A model generated the notes under the pieces. It was given only the letters and a program-made list of their open reading frames with translations, had not been told where the DNA came from and ran no database searches. A DNA stretch of 64,000 nt, taken from an uncultured Spirochaetaceae bacterium (GTDB lineage: Bacteria; Spirochaetota; Spirochaetia; Treponematales; Treponemataceae). Below are positions 7,920 through 16,336 of this stretch, one piece after another. A program made the position numbers and the translations under genes. Within the stretch, counting starts at the first letter, position 1; every line of letters begins with the position of its first letter. The stretch covers positions 62,001 through 126,000 of the forward strand of contig CADANN010000002.1 of assembly GCA_902789325.1 (NCBI GenBank), read 5' to 3'.

Positions 7920-9965
7920 CTATTGGCCGCCTGCTTTAAAATTGTAAATTGGTTTTATGATTTTTTCCACTTTTACAGTAGGCTTGATTTTTTCTAAAAT
8001 CATCTCCATAGGCTTATAGGCCATTGGAGATTCATCAATAGTTGCTGCAGCAATACTAGAAGTAAAGATTCCCTGCATCTGCTTTTGATATTCTTCCAGA
8101 GAAAAAAGTTCTTTTGCCTCTCCGCGTTTATAAAGACGACCTGCACCATGAGGCGCAGAATAATTCCAGTCGGGATTTCCTTTGCCAGTACAGATTAAAG
8201 AACCATCTCTCATATTCATTGGAATTATAATACGCTCACCATCTTGAGCAGAAATTGCCCCTTTGCGGAGGATTTGATTTCTTATATCTATGTAATTGTG
8301 AAGAGTCGAAAACTCATCAAGAACATCTTGTTTTTTTATTCCAAGCCCATTTCTTATTTCATCAAGCATTGCCTTACGATTTAGATTTGCATAGTTCTGA
8401 GCAAGCTCCATATCATGAAGATAATCATTCAGTTGAGCCCCTTGTAATGATCCATCTTCACTTTGAGTCTGAGCTATGTTTTGATGATAATCACAAACAG
8501 TTTTTCCAAGATGGCGAGAACCAGAATGTATTACAAAGTATAAGTTTTCATTTTCATCAAGATCTATTTCGATAAAATGATTTCCACCACCAAGAGTTCC
8601 AAGGAAACGTTTTGAGTCAGCTTCATCAACTGAAGAAATAAAAGTGCTGGCATTAAAAGAGTTTGAAAAAGTATGGAATTTAGAACGCCCCTCACGCCCA
8701 CTTGCAATCTGCTTATTAATTATTTCATCAAACTTTTCAAGAAATTCTTGCCTAGCGCTTTTTATCGAATCTCTTTTTACAACAAGCACATCAACACCAC
8801 AGCCAATATCTGCCCCAACTAAAGATGGTACTGCCCTGTCCCTTATTGTCATAGTAGTGCCAACCGTACACCCACGCCCTGCATGCACATCAGGCATAAT
8901 ACGAACACAAAGCCCAGAAGACCAACTCTGATTCATCATCTGAAGAATTTGTGCATAGGCATCGGAATCTACTGAGTCTGTAAAAACTTTTGCTGTGTTG
9001 TATTGGCCGGGGATTTCGAGTTCAGCTTTTAAGGTTCTTATAATTTTTGTATTCGCACTAAAGGAATTTTCACAAAAAACAGCATTCTCGGGTAATTCAA
9101 TCTGTTTTAAGGAAGTACAATTCCGAAAAGCATTTTCTCCAACTGACTTAACTCCATATGGAACTTTAACACTTTCAAGCATAGGACAATTTACAAAAGT
9201 CACAGCTGGAATTTCAGTTATATTTTCAAGCAATTCAACTGATTTGAGACTTTTGCATTCTGCAAGAATGCGAGATCCTATTTTTGTAACACTGTCAGGG
9301 ATTTTTATAGCTATTAATGAATCACAATTTTCAAAAGCACTTTGTCCAATTTCTATTACACCGTTTGGAATAATAATTTCTTTAAGTGAATTGCATTCTT
9401 TAAAAGCATTTTCTCCTAATATTTTTATGCTATTTGACAGCCATATATCAGTTAGATTCTTGCATTTTGAAAAAGCAGAAGTTCCAATTTCAGTCACAGT
9501 ATCAGGAATTACAAAAGAGCCTTTTTTTGCTTGTGGACAACGCAGAAGAACAGATTTGTCTTTATTATACAACACCCCATCAATTGTTGTAAGTTTTGGA
9601 TTAGATTTAGAAACAAGTATTTCTTCAAGCGCAGGACTAAAAATCATACTTCCATCTATATCTGTTACAGAATCAGGAAGTACAATGGAACGAACCAGCC
9701 AATTATGAATACAATACAAACTATTCCAAGCAGCTTTTGATAAATCAAGATGAATATCCAACTGCTCAAAATCATTATAAAGAAATGCCGATTGTATTTT
9801 CTCTCTTATTTCATATGTAATTTCACCTGTTACTTGAATAATTATTTTTTTATCCGTCTGTTCAAGTTTTTCTAAAAAGTGAGGTAAATCTTCTGCAATA
9901 AGAGAATACATTTTAATTTGTGAGTTCATCCCTTTTCTTGTAATAATACTGAGCTGCAACTTCAT
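7920..9965 (-). CDS. rtcB: BspA-type leucine-rich repeat protein fused to RtcB RNA ligase
   Basis: The 681-residue protein joins two known parts. Residues about 90-310 are BspA-like (LRR_5) repeats with the IPDSVTxIGxxAFxxCxxL pattern. Residues about 316-681 are a complete RtcB-type 3'-phosphate RNA ligase of the compact kind. Metal- and GMP-binding residues are present: Asp386 and Cys389 in GADIGCG, His463 in GGGNHF, His480 in IHSGSR, His556 in LHNY, and the guanylylated His606 in APHGAGR. RtcB joins 2',3'-cyclic phosphate or 3'-phosphate RNA ends to 5'-OH ends using GTP and Mn. No signal peptide is visible, so the repeats are cytoplasmic here. The start overlaps the preceding Sel1 gene by 53 bases. 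Internal starts at residues 13 and 19 are possible and would not change the domains. Confidence 0.93.
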   Translation of the reverse strand: MKLQLSIITRKGMNSQIKMYSLIAEDLPHFLEKLEQTDKKIIIQVTGEITYEIREKIQSAFLYNDFEQLDIHLDLSKAAWNSLYCIHNWLVRSIVLPDSVTDIDGSMIFSPALEEILVSKSNPKLTTIDGVLYNKDKSVLLRCPQAKKGSFVIPDTVTEIGTSAFSKCKNLTDIWLSNSIKILGENAFKECNSLKEIIIPNGVIEIGQSAFENCDSLIAIKIPDSVTKIGSRILAECKSLKSVELLENITEIPAVTFVNCPMLESVKVPYGVKSVGENAFRNCTSLKQIELPENAVFCENSFSANTKIIRTLKAELEIPGQYNTAKVFTDSVDSDAYAQILQMMNQSWSSGLCVRIMPDVHAGRGCTVGTTMTIRDRAVPSLVGADIGCGVDVLVVKRDSIKSARQEFLEKFDEIINKQIASGREGRSKFHTFSNSFNASTFISSVDEADSKRFLGTLGGGNHFIEIDLDENENLYFVIHSGSRHLGKTVCDYHQNIAQTQSEDGSLQGAQLNDYLHDMELAQNYANLNRKAMLDEIRNGLGIKKQDVLDEFSTLHNYIDIRNQILRKGAISAQDGERIIIPMNMRDGSLICTGKGNPDWNYSAPHGAGRLYKRGEAKELFSLEEYQKQMQGIFTSSIAAATIDESPMAYKPMEMILEKIKPTVKVEKIIKPIYNFKAGGQ

Positions 9966-10779
9966 CTACTTCAACGCCAATACCCTTTTCATAGATGAAA
10001 CCTAATTCTCCCAAAGCTACAGATTTCTCTTCTGTAGTTCCATTCTGTGCCGCATAATAAAGATAAGATAAACCTAGGTCTGAATCTTGTTCAACAAGTT
10101 CTCCAGCAAGGAGCTCTAGACCACAAACGCACATACCATGGATATCTCCCTGCTGAGCAGCTTTCTCATACCATTCATAGCCTTTTTTCTTATCTTCAGT
10201 AGTACCAAAGCCCTGCCAATACATTGAACCGACCATAGATTGAGCTTCAACAATTCCGCCCTCAGCAGCCTTCAAAATATATTTAAATGATGCTTTTATA
10301 TCTTGCTTTACATCGTCTGAATTATAATAAAGCATACCAAGCTGATAATCAGCCTGAGGAAATCCTAACTTACTGGCTTTCTTTAACTTCTCAATTCCTT
10401 TTTTAATATCTTTTGGAACACTCAAAGCATTTGTATAGCAAAGTCCAAGCATATAATAGCCTTTTGCATTCTTTTGTTTTGCTGCTTTTTCAAAATGAAA
10501 ACTAGCCTTTTCCCAATCATTTTCAAAATACAAATAATAAACACCAATATCCACTAGAGCATCAGAAATACCTGCATCAGCTGCTTTTTGTGCCCAATAA
10601 ATAGCTTTTTCATTATCAGGTTCAACGTCTAAATAACCGTATTGATAACATAGACTGACATCATAAATGGCATTTGGATCTCCGTTTTCTGCTTTCGACA
10701 TGATTCTATCGAATTCTTCGTTGGCAAAAAGAGAAAATGCTGTCATAAAAATGATAATTAATAAAAATAGTTTTTTCAT
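9913..10779 (-). CDS. Secreted Sel1-repeat (TPR-like) protein
   Basis: The ATG at 10779 is chosen because GGAG lies six bases upstream and it opens a clear signal peptide (KKLFLLIIIFMTAFSLFA). A longer frame from 10917 would overlap the upstream gene and bury the signal. The 288-residue product has about six Sel1 repeats of roughly 36 residues (for example AIYWAQKAADAG, KGIEKLKKASKLG, KGYEWYEKAAQQGD). Sel1 proteins are scaffolds for protein complexes, often in the periplasm. It overlaps the LRR-RtcB gene by 53 bases and follows a small membrane protein gene by 31 bases, so it is part of the same transcription unit. A similar repeat region occurs in the protein encoded at 4230-6992. Confidence 0.88.
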   Translation of the reverse strand: MKKLFLLIIIFMTAFSLFANEEFDRIMSKAENGDPNAIYDVSLCYQYGYLDVEPDNEKAIYWAQKAADAGISDALVDIGVYYLYFENDWEKASFHFEKAAKQKNAKGYYMLGLCYTNALSVPKDIKKGIEKLKKASKLGFPQADYQLGMLYYNSDDVKQDIKASFKYILKAAEGGIVEAQSMVGSMYWQGFGTTEDKKKGYEWYEKAAQQGDIHGMCVCGLELLAGELVEQDSDLGLSYLYYAAQNGTTEEKSVALGELGFIYEKGIGVEVDEVAAQYYYKKRDELTN

Positions 10780-10810
10780 AATCAACTCCATAATTTTTTT
10801 ATTATTTTTG

Positions 10811-11233
10811 TTATTCACCTTCTTGTTCTGTTTTAGTTTCAGAATCTGAATCCGTTTTAGTTTCCGAATCAAGATTTTCATTTTGCTTTTTACCATATCC
10901 AACAGTTTTTCTTGCAATCAGGAATGTTATTGTTGGTTGTATTAATGAAATCAGTGCAGTAGAAAAATCTCCCTTAAACAACATAGTAATTGTATTAATA
11001 ACAGAAAGTGTTAAAATAGTTAGTAAAGCGCCTTTCTTTTTACTAAAAATAAGCCAAAGATATAATGCAGTTCCAATCAAGCCTACAATCAAATAAAAAA
11101 CGGTTAGCCTTTGGTACTCTACTTTTTCTTTTGTAATCGGTTTGGTTGCATACTCAATAAACATAAGCCACTGACACGCAATCATCAAAACAAACCATAA
11201 AATAGCACCGATGTTCCATCTGTTTTTCTTCAT
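10811..11233 (-). CDS. Small multi-pass membrane protein, unknown
   Basis: The family is not recognised. The 140-residue protein has about four hydrophobic segments (residues 7-27, 43-63, 67-85 and 90-106) and a highly charged, low-complexity tail rich in Ser, Glu, Asp, Lys and Thr (SETKTDSDSETKTEQEGE). A good AGGAG site precedes the ATG. It lies 27 bases after the Hsp70-like gene ending at 11261 and 31 bases before the Sel1 gene, so it may be the last member of the Hsp70-like cluster or a link to the RtcB group. The charged tail would face the cytoplasm if the N-terminus does. Confidence 0.7.
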   Translation of the reverse strand: MKKNRWNIGAILWFVLMIACQWLMFIEYATKPITKEKVEYQRLTVFYLIVGLIGTALYLWLIFSKKKGALLTILTLSVINTITMLFKGDFSTALISLIQPTITFLIARKTVGYGKKQNENLDSETKTDSDSETKTEQEGE

Positions 11234-11260
11234 TTTTTTTACAGTCTCCTAATTAATTGT

Positions 11261-13222
11261 TTATAATGTATTTATTTCATTTAATGCATAGATTTCATCT
11301 TCTATACATTTCATAAGCAATTCCTTTGAAACAGAAATAAAATCTTTAGATTTTACTTCCAATTCCTTAGTTATTGAATTTTTCCATTTTTGTTTCATAT
11401 TTGCGATTCTTGAATCCGAAAATATTCTTTTTGAGATTAAAGCAGGTAGAGTTATCTTTTTTTCTATTATTTTTTCTAATTTATCAGAACCGAGCCATAC
11501 ACCAAAGAAAGCAAAAATAAAGCCAACAATCATAACGATCGGATTAGAACATAATACGACTAGCGAAAAACCAGCAATACCTGCAAGTAAACTATTGATA
11601 ACAGTATATAAAGTTTCAAAAGTTGAGATAGGATTACCATTTATTTTTACCGAGAATTCCTTTTGAAAAATCTGATTATCAGAAAGACATATTTTATTTT
11701 CTTTAAACCATTCTGATACAAAAAATCTTAACTCTGCTTCTAAATCTTTTGAAAGTTCCTTTAATTCTTGAGTTGATATTTCTTCAATTTTTTTATCTAT
11801 TCCAGTTAATTGGGCATTTAGATTGTCTTTTAACTCATTAATTATCCCACCAGTCTCTCGAAATTTTATAATTTCTGGAATTACATTTTGATCAAAAACT
11901 TCTATCACTACTTTATCAGCAAGTTTCACAAGATAATTATTAACTACTTCTTGAGTTTTATCTTTTAAACCTTGTTTACTTTTGTTCCCATTCCATAGAA
12001 GCGGCATTTCTTTTATAAGGACATCGCGGATTTCATTATTCTTTTCTTTCAATGCAGGAATCATGGAAAGCCCTTCTGAGACAGTTGCATATGGATTATT
12101 ACTACAAATTATTTTTGCATTAGGAAAATATTTTTCAACAAGTTCAGGCACAAAAAACCATAAACTGCTGCCCCCCGCTAAAATAACATAATTAATTTCG
12201 TTAAAAGATTTAGATTCTAAATCTTTATTAAAACCACTTATTAATATTTTTTCAAACCAGTCAATTAAATTTACACTCTCATCTAATGAATAATCTAATT
12301 GCATTTCAGAGAAGAAGTTCTTAAGCGTATCTGAGATTGTATATTTTTGTGCATGTTCTAAAAAACTTTTTCTGGTCATATTATCTAAATGACCGTAATT
12401 TGAAATTGTTTTATGAACAACTGCATTTTTATCTATAGAAACTATTTCGGAAAATTTTTCTTTTATATTTCGGCAATCAACCATAAGTGTAAAAAGAGTT
12501 CTATTTTCTTTTTCTAAACTTTTCAGCATTTTTGGATTTTCTTCCAAAAACCATTGAAAGAACAAATCATCAAATAATCGACCACCTAATTTTGCATCTC
12601 CCCATGAACGTTGGATATACCCTCTATTCATAACAGAAAAGTCACAAGTTCCACCTCCAAAATCAATAACAAGGATTCCCTTTTGTGCATCTACAGCAGA
12701 AATAGTTCCGATTGCAACATGATACAGCAGTGCACCAACAGGCTCTTCTATCAGTCTTATATCACCATAACCGGCTTTTTTTGCAATATTTATAAAGTAT
12801 TTGCAATAGTCATTATCTTCTTTATTTTTGTTTGCAGGTATTCCGCAAATAACTTGTTTTTCCAACGGAGAAATATTCAAATGTTTTTTTTCTGAATCCA
12901 ATAAAATTGTATTCAGATATATTTCTGCAAGTTTTCTTGCTTTTTCAGAATATGGAAGTTCTGGTTTAAATTGAGTATATATTTTATATTGCTTCTTTTC
13001 TTCTAAAGTTGCATCTGAAAACTCCTCTATTGCAATGTCACCCACAACAGTAGATTTATTTTCACGCTCTAAAACAGCAGTAGATATACCAGTTTTATTT
13101 GTTGAAAAATGAATACCTTGCGGGATACATTTAGATGCAGAACAATTAGCCATGTATGTATTTACAGTTCCAAAATCTATTGCGAGAACATCTTTTTTGT
13201 TATTTACTTTTGTAAAATTCAC
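11261..13222 (-). CDS. Membrane-anchored Hsp70-like protein (DnaK-type ATPase domain)
   Basis: The 653-residue protein has an Hsp70/actin-type ATPase fold in its first 390 residues: phosphate-1 loop AIDFGTVNT, connect region LIEEPVGALLY, phosphate-2 loop VIDFGGGTCDFSV and adenosine loop VILAGGSS. It lacks a recognisable substrate-binding domain. A charged coiled region is followed by two hydrophobic helices (about residues 545-590) and a soluble tail. It is therefore probably tethered to the inner membrane with the ATPase in the cytoplasm. Of the three such proteins here, its motifs are closest to DnaK (intact GGGT). Translation starts at a GTG that overlaps the stop of the upstream gene by four bases (GTGA), indicating coupling. 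Confidence 0.88.
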   Translation of the reverse strand: MNFTKVNNKKDVLAIDFGTVNTYMANCSASKCIPQGIHFSTNKTGISTAVLERENKSTVVGDIAIEEFSDATLEEKKQYKIYTQFKPELPYSEKARKLAEIYLNTILLDSEKKHLNISPLEKQVICGIPANKNKEDNDYCKYFINIAKKAGYGDIRLIEEPVGALLYHVAIGTISAVDAQKGILVIDFGGGTCDFSVMNRGYIQRSWGDAKLGGRLFDDLFFQWFLEENPKMLKSLEKENRTLFTLMVDCRNIKEKFSEIVSIDKNAVVHKTISNYGHLDNMTRKSFLEHAQKYTISDTLKNFFSEMQLDYSLDESVNLIDWFEKILISGFNKDLESKSFNEINYVILAGGSSLWFFVPELVEKYFPNAKIICSNNPYATVSEGLSMIPALKEKNNEIRDVLIKEMPLLWNGNKSKQGLKDKTQEVVNNYLVKLADKVVIEVFDQNVIPEIIKFRETGGIINELKDNLNAQLTGIDKKIEEISTQELKELSKDLEAELRFFVSEWFKENKICLSDNQIFQKEFSVKINGNPISTFETLYTVINSLLAGIAGFSLVVLCSNPIVMIVGFIFAFFGVWLGSDKLEKIIEKKITLPALISKRIFSDSRIANMKQKWKNSITKELEVKSKDFISVSKELLMKCIEDEIYALNEINTL

Positions 13223-14109
13223 TTTCTTATTTTCCTCGCAATTCCTTTTTTTATTACAACACTATTCTCTATTATTGCTTGTTCTTCAACACAAAATTCA
13301 TCACCATCTTCTATAATTCCATACGGTTCATAATATAGTGACATTTTTTCACTCCACACAGAATTACTCGAATCAAAAGATGAAACACCATTTTTATTAA
13401 GATATTGAAAAATAAAAGATATTTCTCTTTCAATATCCTTGCTATCTTCTAAAGTTTTTATTTTATTTAATTCATCAATAATGAATAATTCAACAGAGCT
13501 TTTCTCTTTTGCAGATTCCATTGCAATGTTTTTTACAATTAATTTACAGATAAGCTTTACATGAAATAGCCAATTTTCAATATTTTTATGAAGTAAATCA
13601 GAATAATCCGCTTTGTTAAATATTTCTTTTCCTCGGAAAAAAAATAATAATCGAATTTTTACTTTTGAGCTTAAAGATATTTTTAAAGATAACAAAACAA
13701 AAATAAAGGTGCCTAACAGACTTCCTAAGCACAAACCTATAAACGAATCAACATTAAATAAAGTAAAAACTTGGTACCCACCAAAAGAACCTAAAATATT
13801 TCCAATTAATCCTAAAAATGAAATTCTAATTAATGGAATTGTATATCTAAAAGTTGGAATAGCTGCAAATAGTTTATATTGATTTTCAATGAAGATAATA
13901 TTCATAAGCTCAATAACTTTTGTAATTTTATTTTCTGAAACTTCAATATTATTTTTTATCCATTCAACTGATAAAACTTCATGCTGTAAATAACTTTCCA
14001 CATTACGAGTTGCAATAGAGATGACTTCTGAAGAGTGAATATTTTTATCTGAAATGTAATCCCAAAAGATTTTTTCAGCCTGATCAATAATTGTATTTTC
14101 TCTATTCAT
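13219..14109 (-). CDS. Unknown protein with two central membrane helices
   Basis: The family is not recognised. The product of about 296 residues has a soluble N-terminal part, two hydrophobic helices (about residues 90-145, containing IGNILGSFGGYQVF and GLCLGSLLGTFIFVLLSL) and a soluble C-terminal part. The ATG at 14109 is chosen because GGTGAG lies just upstream. A GTG three codons earlier is possible. Its stop overlaps the GTG start of the Hsp70-like gene by four bases, so the two are translationally coupled and likely act together. The central TM pair resembles in layout the TM pair in the Hsp70-like proteins, which suggests assembly in the same membrane complex (inference). Confidence 0.75.
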   Translation of the reverse strand: MNRENTIIDQAEKIFWDYISDKNIHSSEVISIATRNVESYLQHEVLSVEWIKNNIEVSENKITKVIELMNIIFIENQYKLFAAIPTFRYTIPLIRISFLGLIGNILGSFGGYQVFTLFNVDSFIGLCLGSLLGTFIFVLLSLKISLSSKVKIRLLFFFRGKEIFNKADYSDLLHKNIENWLFHVKLICKLIVKNIAMESAKEKSSVELFIIDELNKIKTLEDSKDIEREISFIFQYLNKNGVSSFDSSNSVWSEKMSLYYEPYGIIEDGDEFCVEEQAIIENSVVIKKGIARKIRK

Positions 14110-14611
14110 CTTTCTCACCCGTCAATAATGTAAATATTTCAGATTCATTCATATCAAATGGTTGAAATGGAATAAGAACATTACCTTCATCTGATATTAT
14201 ACCATACAATTTTATTTCATTGTTAGGTTTAACACCAAAGCCATCCTCATCCGCCAGATAAACACCATCTGGATAAAAATCCCATCGCCAAAGACTTTTT
14301 CCATTTCTAAATCCAATCACACAATAAAAATCATAATTAACTCTTTTTGAATGAATATTAAATGATTTTTCTATTTTTTCTTCGTAACACTTTTGTTCTA
14401 TTTTTGAGTAGTCAAAACAGTTTTCAGACATCATTAAATAGTTATCATTATTTATTAGTTGATAAGCTTTTTTATTTTTTGAATTTATCAGAAATAGTTC
14501 TTTTGTTAATCGAGATTTTAGACCTATCATACTTTCATTCAAATCAACTGATTCAAATAAAAATCTTTCAATTTTTGTAAGTCGATAATAATTAAATTTA
14601 TCCTTATTCAT
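14102..14611 (-). CDS. Unknown soluble protein in Hsp70-like cluster
   Basis: The family is not recognised. The product of about 169 residues is probably cytoplasmic, without signal or membrane segments. Its C-terminal half contains aromatic and Gly-rich stretches (SLWRWDFYPDGVYLADEDGFGVKP) that look like a compact beta domain. The ATG at 14611 has GAGGTG six bases upstream. ATG and GTG codons just before it are less well placed. It overlaps the gene on each side by a few bases, as do most genes of this cluster, which supports a single operon and a shared function. No catalytic motif is visible. Confidence 0.7.
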   Translation of the reverse strand: MNKDKFNYYRLTKIERFLFESVDLNESMIGLKSRLTKELFLINSKNKKAYQLINNDNYLMMSENCFDYSKIEQKCYEEKIEKSFNIHSKRVNYDFYCVIGFRNGKSLWRWDFYPDGVYLADEDGFGVKPNNEIKLYGIISDEGNVLIPFQPFDMNESEIFTLLTGEKDE

Positions 14612-14616
14612 TATCA

Positions 14617-15156
14617 TCACCTCGCTGTAAAAAAACGTACATCCTTGATATCTTGATTCTTTAATTCCCAGAAAGTTGCTTGTATAGGAGAATCAGTTAA
14701 ATCTGTAAATATTTTTTCCCAAGATCCTTTCTTTATTTTATTTTGCGATATAGTTGATAATTTCTTATATTCTGCATATTTCTTATCCCATTCCGAATCA
14801 TCAAAGATAGGTATATTATTTAACACACAATGCCATAAATCAAAATTACTCAAAAGGACTAAATTATCCGAAATTTCAAGTTCCAAACACACACACTTTG
14901 TGTCTCTGGGAGCATGAGCTGAATGTCGTAAATCCGGTTTATTTTTTTCAGATGAATATTTATACCATGCCCAAAATGGATAATTTGCCTTTTTAGGTTT
15001 CGACAGTCCATAACGGAGCATCTGTTCTACCATCCAGTTATAAGAATCTAGAAATTCTTTTGTATAATCATTTATAAAATCGCCTGTATTAAGAAGACTC
15101 TTGTGTAGAATTAAATTCTCATATAAGTGCAAAGGTTGTATAGTATAAAGTGTCAT
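14617..15156 (-). CDS. DUF3841 domain protein
   Basis: The 179-residue protein matches from memory the DUF3841 pattern: an N-terminal YTIQPL, a YNWMVEQM segment, FWAWY, a PDLR segment and a C-terminal VLLSNFDLWHCVLN. Members of this domain family are single-domain cytoplasmic proteins of unknown function found in accessory regions of bacteria. No signal peptide or membrane segment is present. GAGGAA precedes the ATG. It follows a TTG-started gene by six bases and its stop overlaps the next gene. Its presence in an Hsp70-like operon is not something I recall as described. The family call rests on pattern recognition, not a profile search. Confidence 0.7.
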   Translation of the reverse strand: MTLYTIQPLHLYENLILHKSLLNTGDFINDYTKEFLDSYNWMVEQMLRYGLSKPKKANYPFWAWYKYSSEKNKPDLRHSAHAPRDTKCVCLELEISDNLVLLSNFDLWHCVLNNIPIFDDSEWDKKYAEYKKLSTISQNKIKKGSWEKIFTDLTDSPIQATFWELKNQDIKDVRFFTAR

Positions 15157-15162
15157 ATAAAA

Positions 15163-15630
15163 TTATTCCTCAAGAATCCGTTTTATTCCTTTATATATAG
15201 AATCCAATTGATTTACATATGCCAATCCAACACTTTTTTTCTGAAAGTTGTATATACACAATATAGCAGGTAAAATTGCAAACCATTTCATATTTGAGAT
15301 TTCTTCTGAAGGATTGACTGCAAAATTAAAAATCCCAAATTGTATAATACAAGCAAAAAAATAAATTATTCCATTATGTATATTTTCAATATCATGAGGT
15401 AGTGATTGTGGTTCGAAAAAAATATGATCTGAAACTAGTTGTTTTATTTTGACTTTCTTATCTATAGAATATTTTTTTTCAATTGTAGGAAAGATAAATT
15501 TTTGAAACAATTCAACAAATGTCTGTTTTACAAATTCAACAGAATAAGTGGAGTCTTTTAGTGAAAGATTAATAATTTTTTTTAATCTATTTATCAGCTT
15601 GTTCCAAGCTTTCTCAAACTCTTCGTCCAA
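15163..15630 (-). CDS. Unknown protein in Hsp70-like cluster
   Basis: The family is not recognised. This 155-residue protein begins at a TTG with AGGAG seven bases upstream. The N-terminal half is Lys-rich and predicted helical. The C-terminal half contains one or two hydrophobic stretches (IIYFFACIIQFGIFNFAV and MKWFAILPAILCIYNF), so membrane association is likely. It lies 15 bases after one cluster gene and six before the DUF3841 gene. No catalytic residues can be picked out. It is retained as real because of its position, start signal and the absence of any competing frame. Confidence 0.65.
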   Translation of the reverse strand: MDEEFEKAWNKLINRLKKIINLSLKDSTYSVEFVKQTFVELFQKFIFPTIEKKYSIDKKVKIKQLVSDHIFFEPQSLPHDIENIHNGIIYFFACIIQFGIFNFAVNPSEEISNMKWFAILPAILCIYNFQKKSVGLAYVNQLDSIYKGIKRILEE

Positions 15631-15645
15631 TATATACTCCTAAAG

Positions 15646-16302
15646 TTATACAATTCGCTCTATAAGCATAGAATCAATAATGAGCTTTATACCTTTTTCA
15701 TTAATTCTAATAGTTATAAACTCCTGTATTTTCGCTTTATTTTGATTGATAAGATATACAATAAATCTTTCTAAAATACTTGCATCAATCGAATTAATAA
15801 TACGTTCTATACTAGAGTATTCAGAAATTAGAGCTGGCAATAAAGCGTTCAAAAATAAATTCATCTCATTTTCTGTATTATCAAAATGCACTGTTGGAAG
15901 AAATTTCTTTATAAAACTGTTATAATCAATTTCAACGATATCACACCCGAGTAATAAACTATCTGCATTCTCAGCTTCTTCTTTTTCTACAAAGATATTA
16001 CTAATAGTTAAAATAAGATCTTGAGACTCTGCAAGAGAGTTTGCAAATTTTTCAATTTTGATATGACTCTTTGTAATAATTTTTATAGCCAGAAACCGTT
16101 TTAATGAGATCGGGATAGTTTCTAATATTTCAACAATTGATGATTCATCTGCTTTGAGTAAAGGTTCCAAAGTTTTTTTTATTATTTTATTTTTCAACTT
16201 TTTAGTATCAATATCAATTGAATTTGCTTTTAGAATCGGCAAACCTATTTTTATTAACGAATCGTAATCTATGTTTTTGATTTTGAAGTTTATTGATAAC
16301 AT
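15646..16302 (-). CDS. Unknown soluble helical protein in Hsp70-like cluster
   Basis: The family is not recognised. The 218-residue protein has no signal peptide or clear membrane helix and consists largely of predicted amphipathic helices rich in Ile, Leu, Lys and Glu. It contains two similar halves: both have a motif of the form S-SIVEILETIP-S-KRFLA or YSSIERIINSIDASILERFI followed by a helix, suggesting an internal duplication of about 100 residues. GGGAG precedes the ATG. It lies directly downstream of the Hsp70/EF-Tu fusion gene (34 bases) and could be a cochaperone or adaptor, but this is inferred from position only. Confidence 0.68.
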   Translation of the reverse strand: MLSINFKIKNIDYDSLIKIGLPILKANSIDIDTKKLKNKIIKKTLEPLLKADESSIVEILETIPISLKRFLAIKIITKSHIKIEKFANSLAESQDLILTISNIFVEKEEAENADSLLLGCDIVEIDYNSFIKKFLPTVHFDNTENEMNLFLNALLPALISEYSSIERIINSIDASILERFIVYLINQNKAKIQEFITIRINEKGIKLIIDSMLIERIV

Positions 16303-16336
16303 ATTATATACAGCTCCCTATTAAAGTATTAGATTA

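Noticed and set aside
8995..9708. Plus-strand frame of 237 codons opposite the LRR region
   Set aside because: It is the reverse strand of the leucine-rich repeats. Its repeated LSxxHSLKAFSP pattern simply mirrors the repeat.
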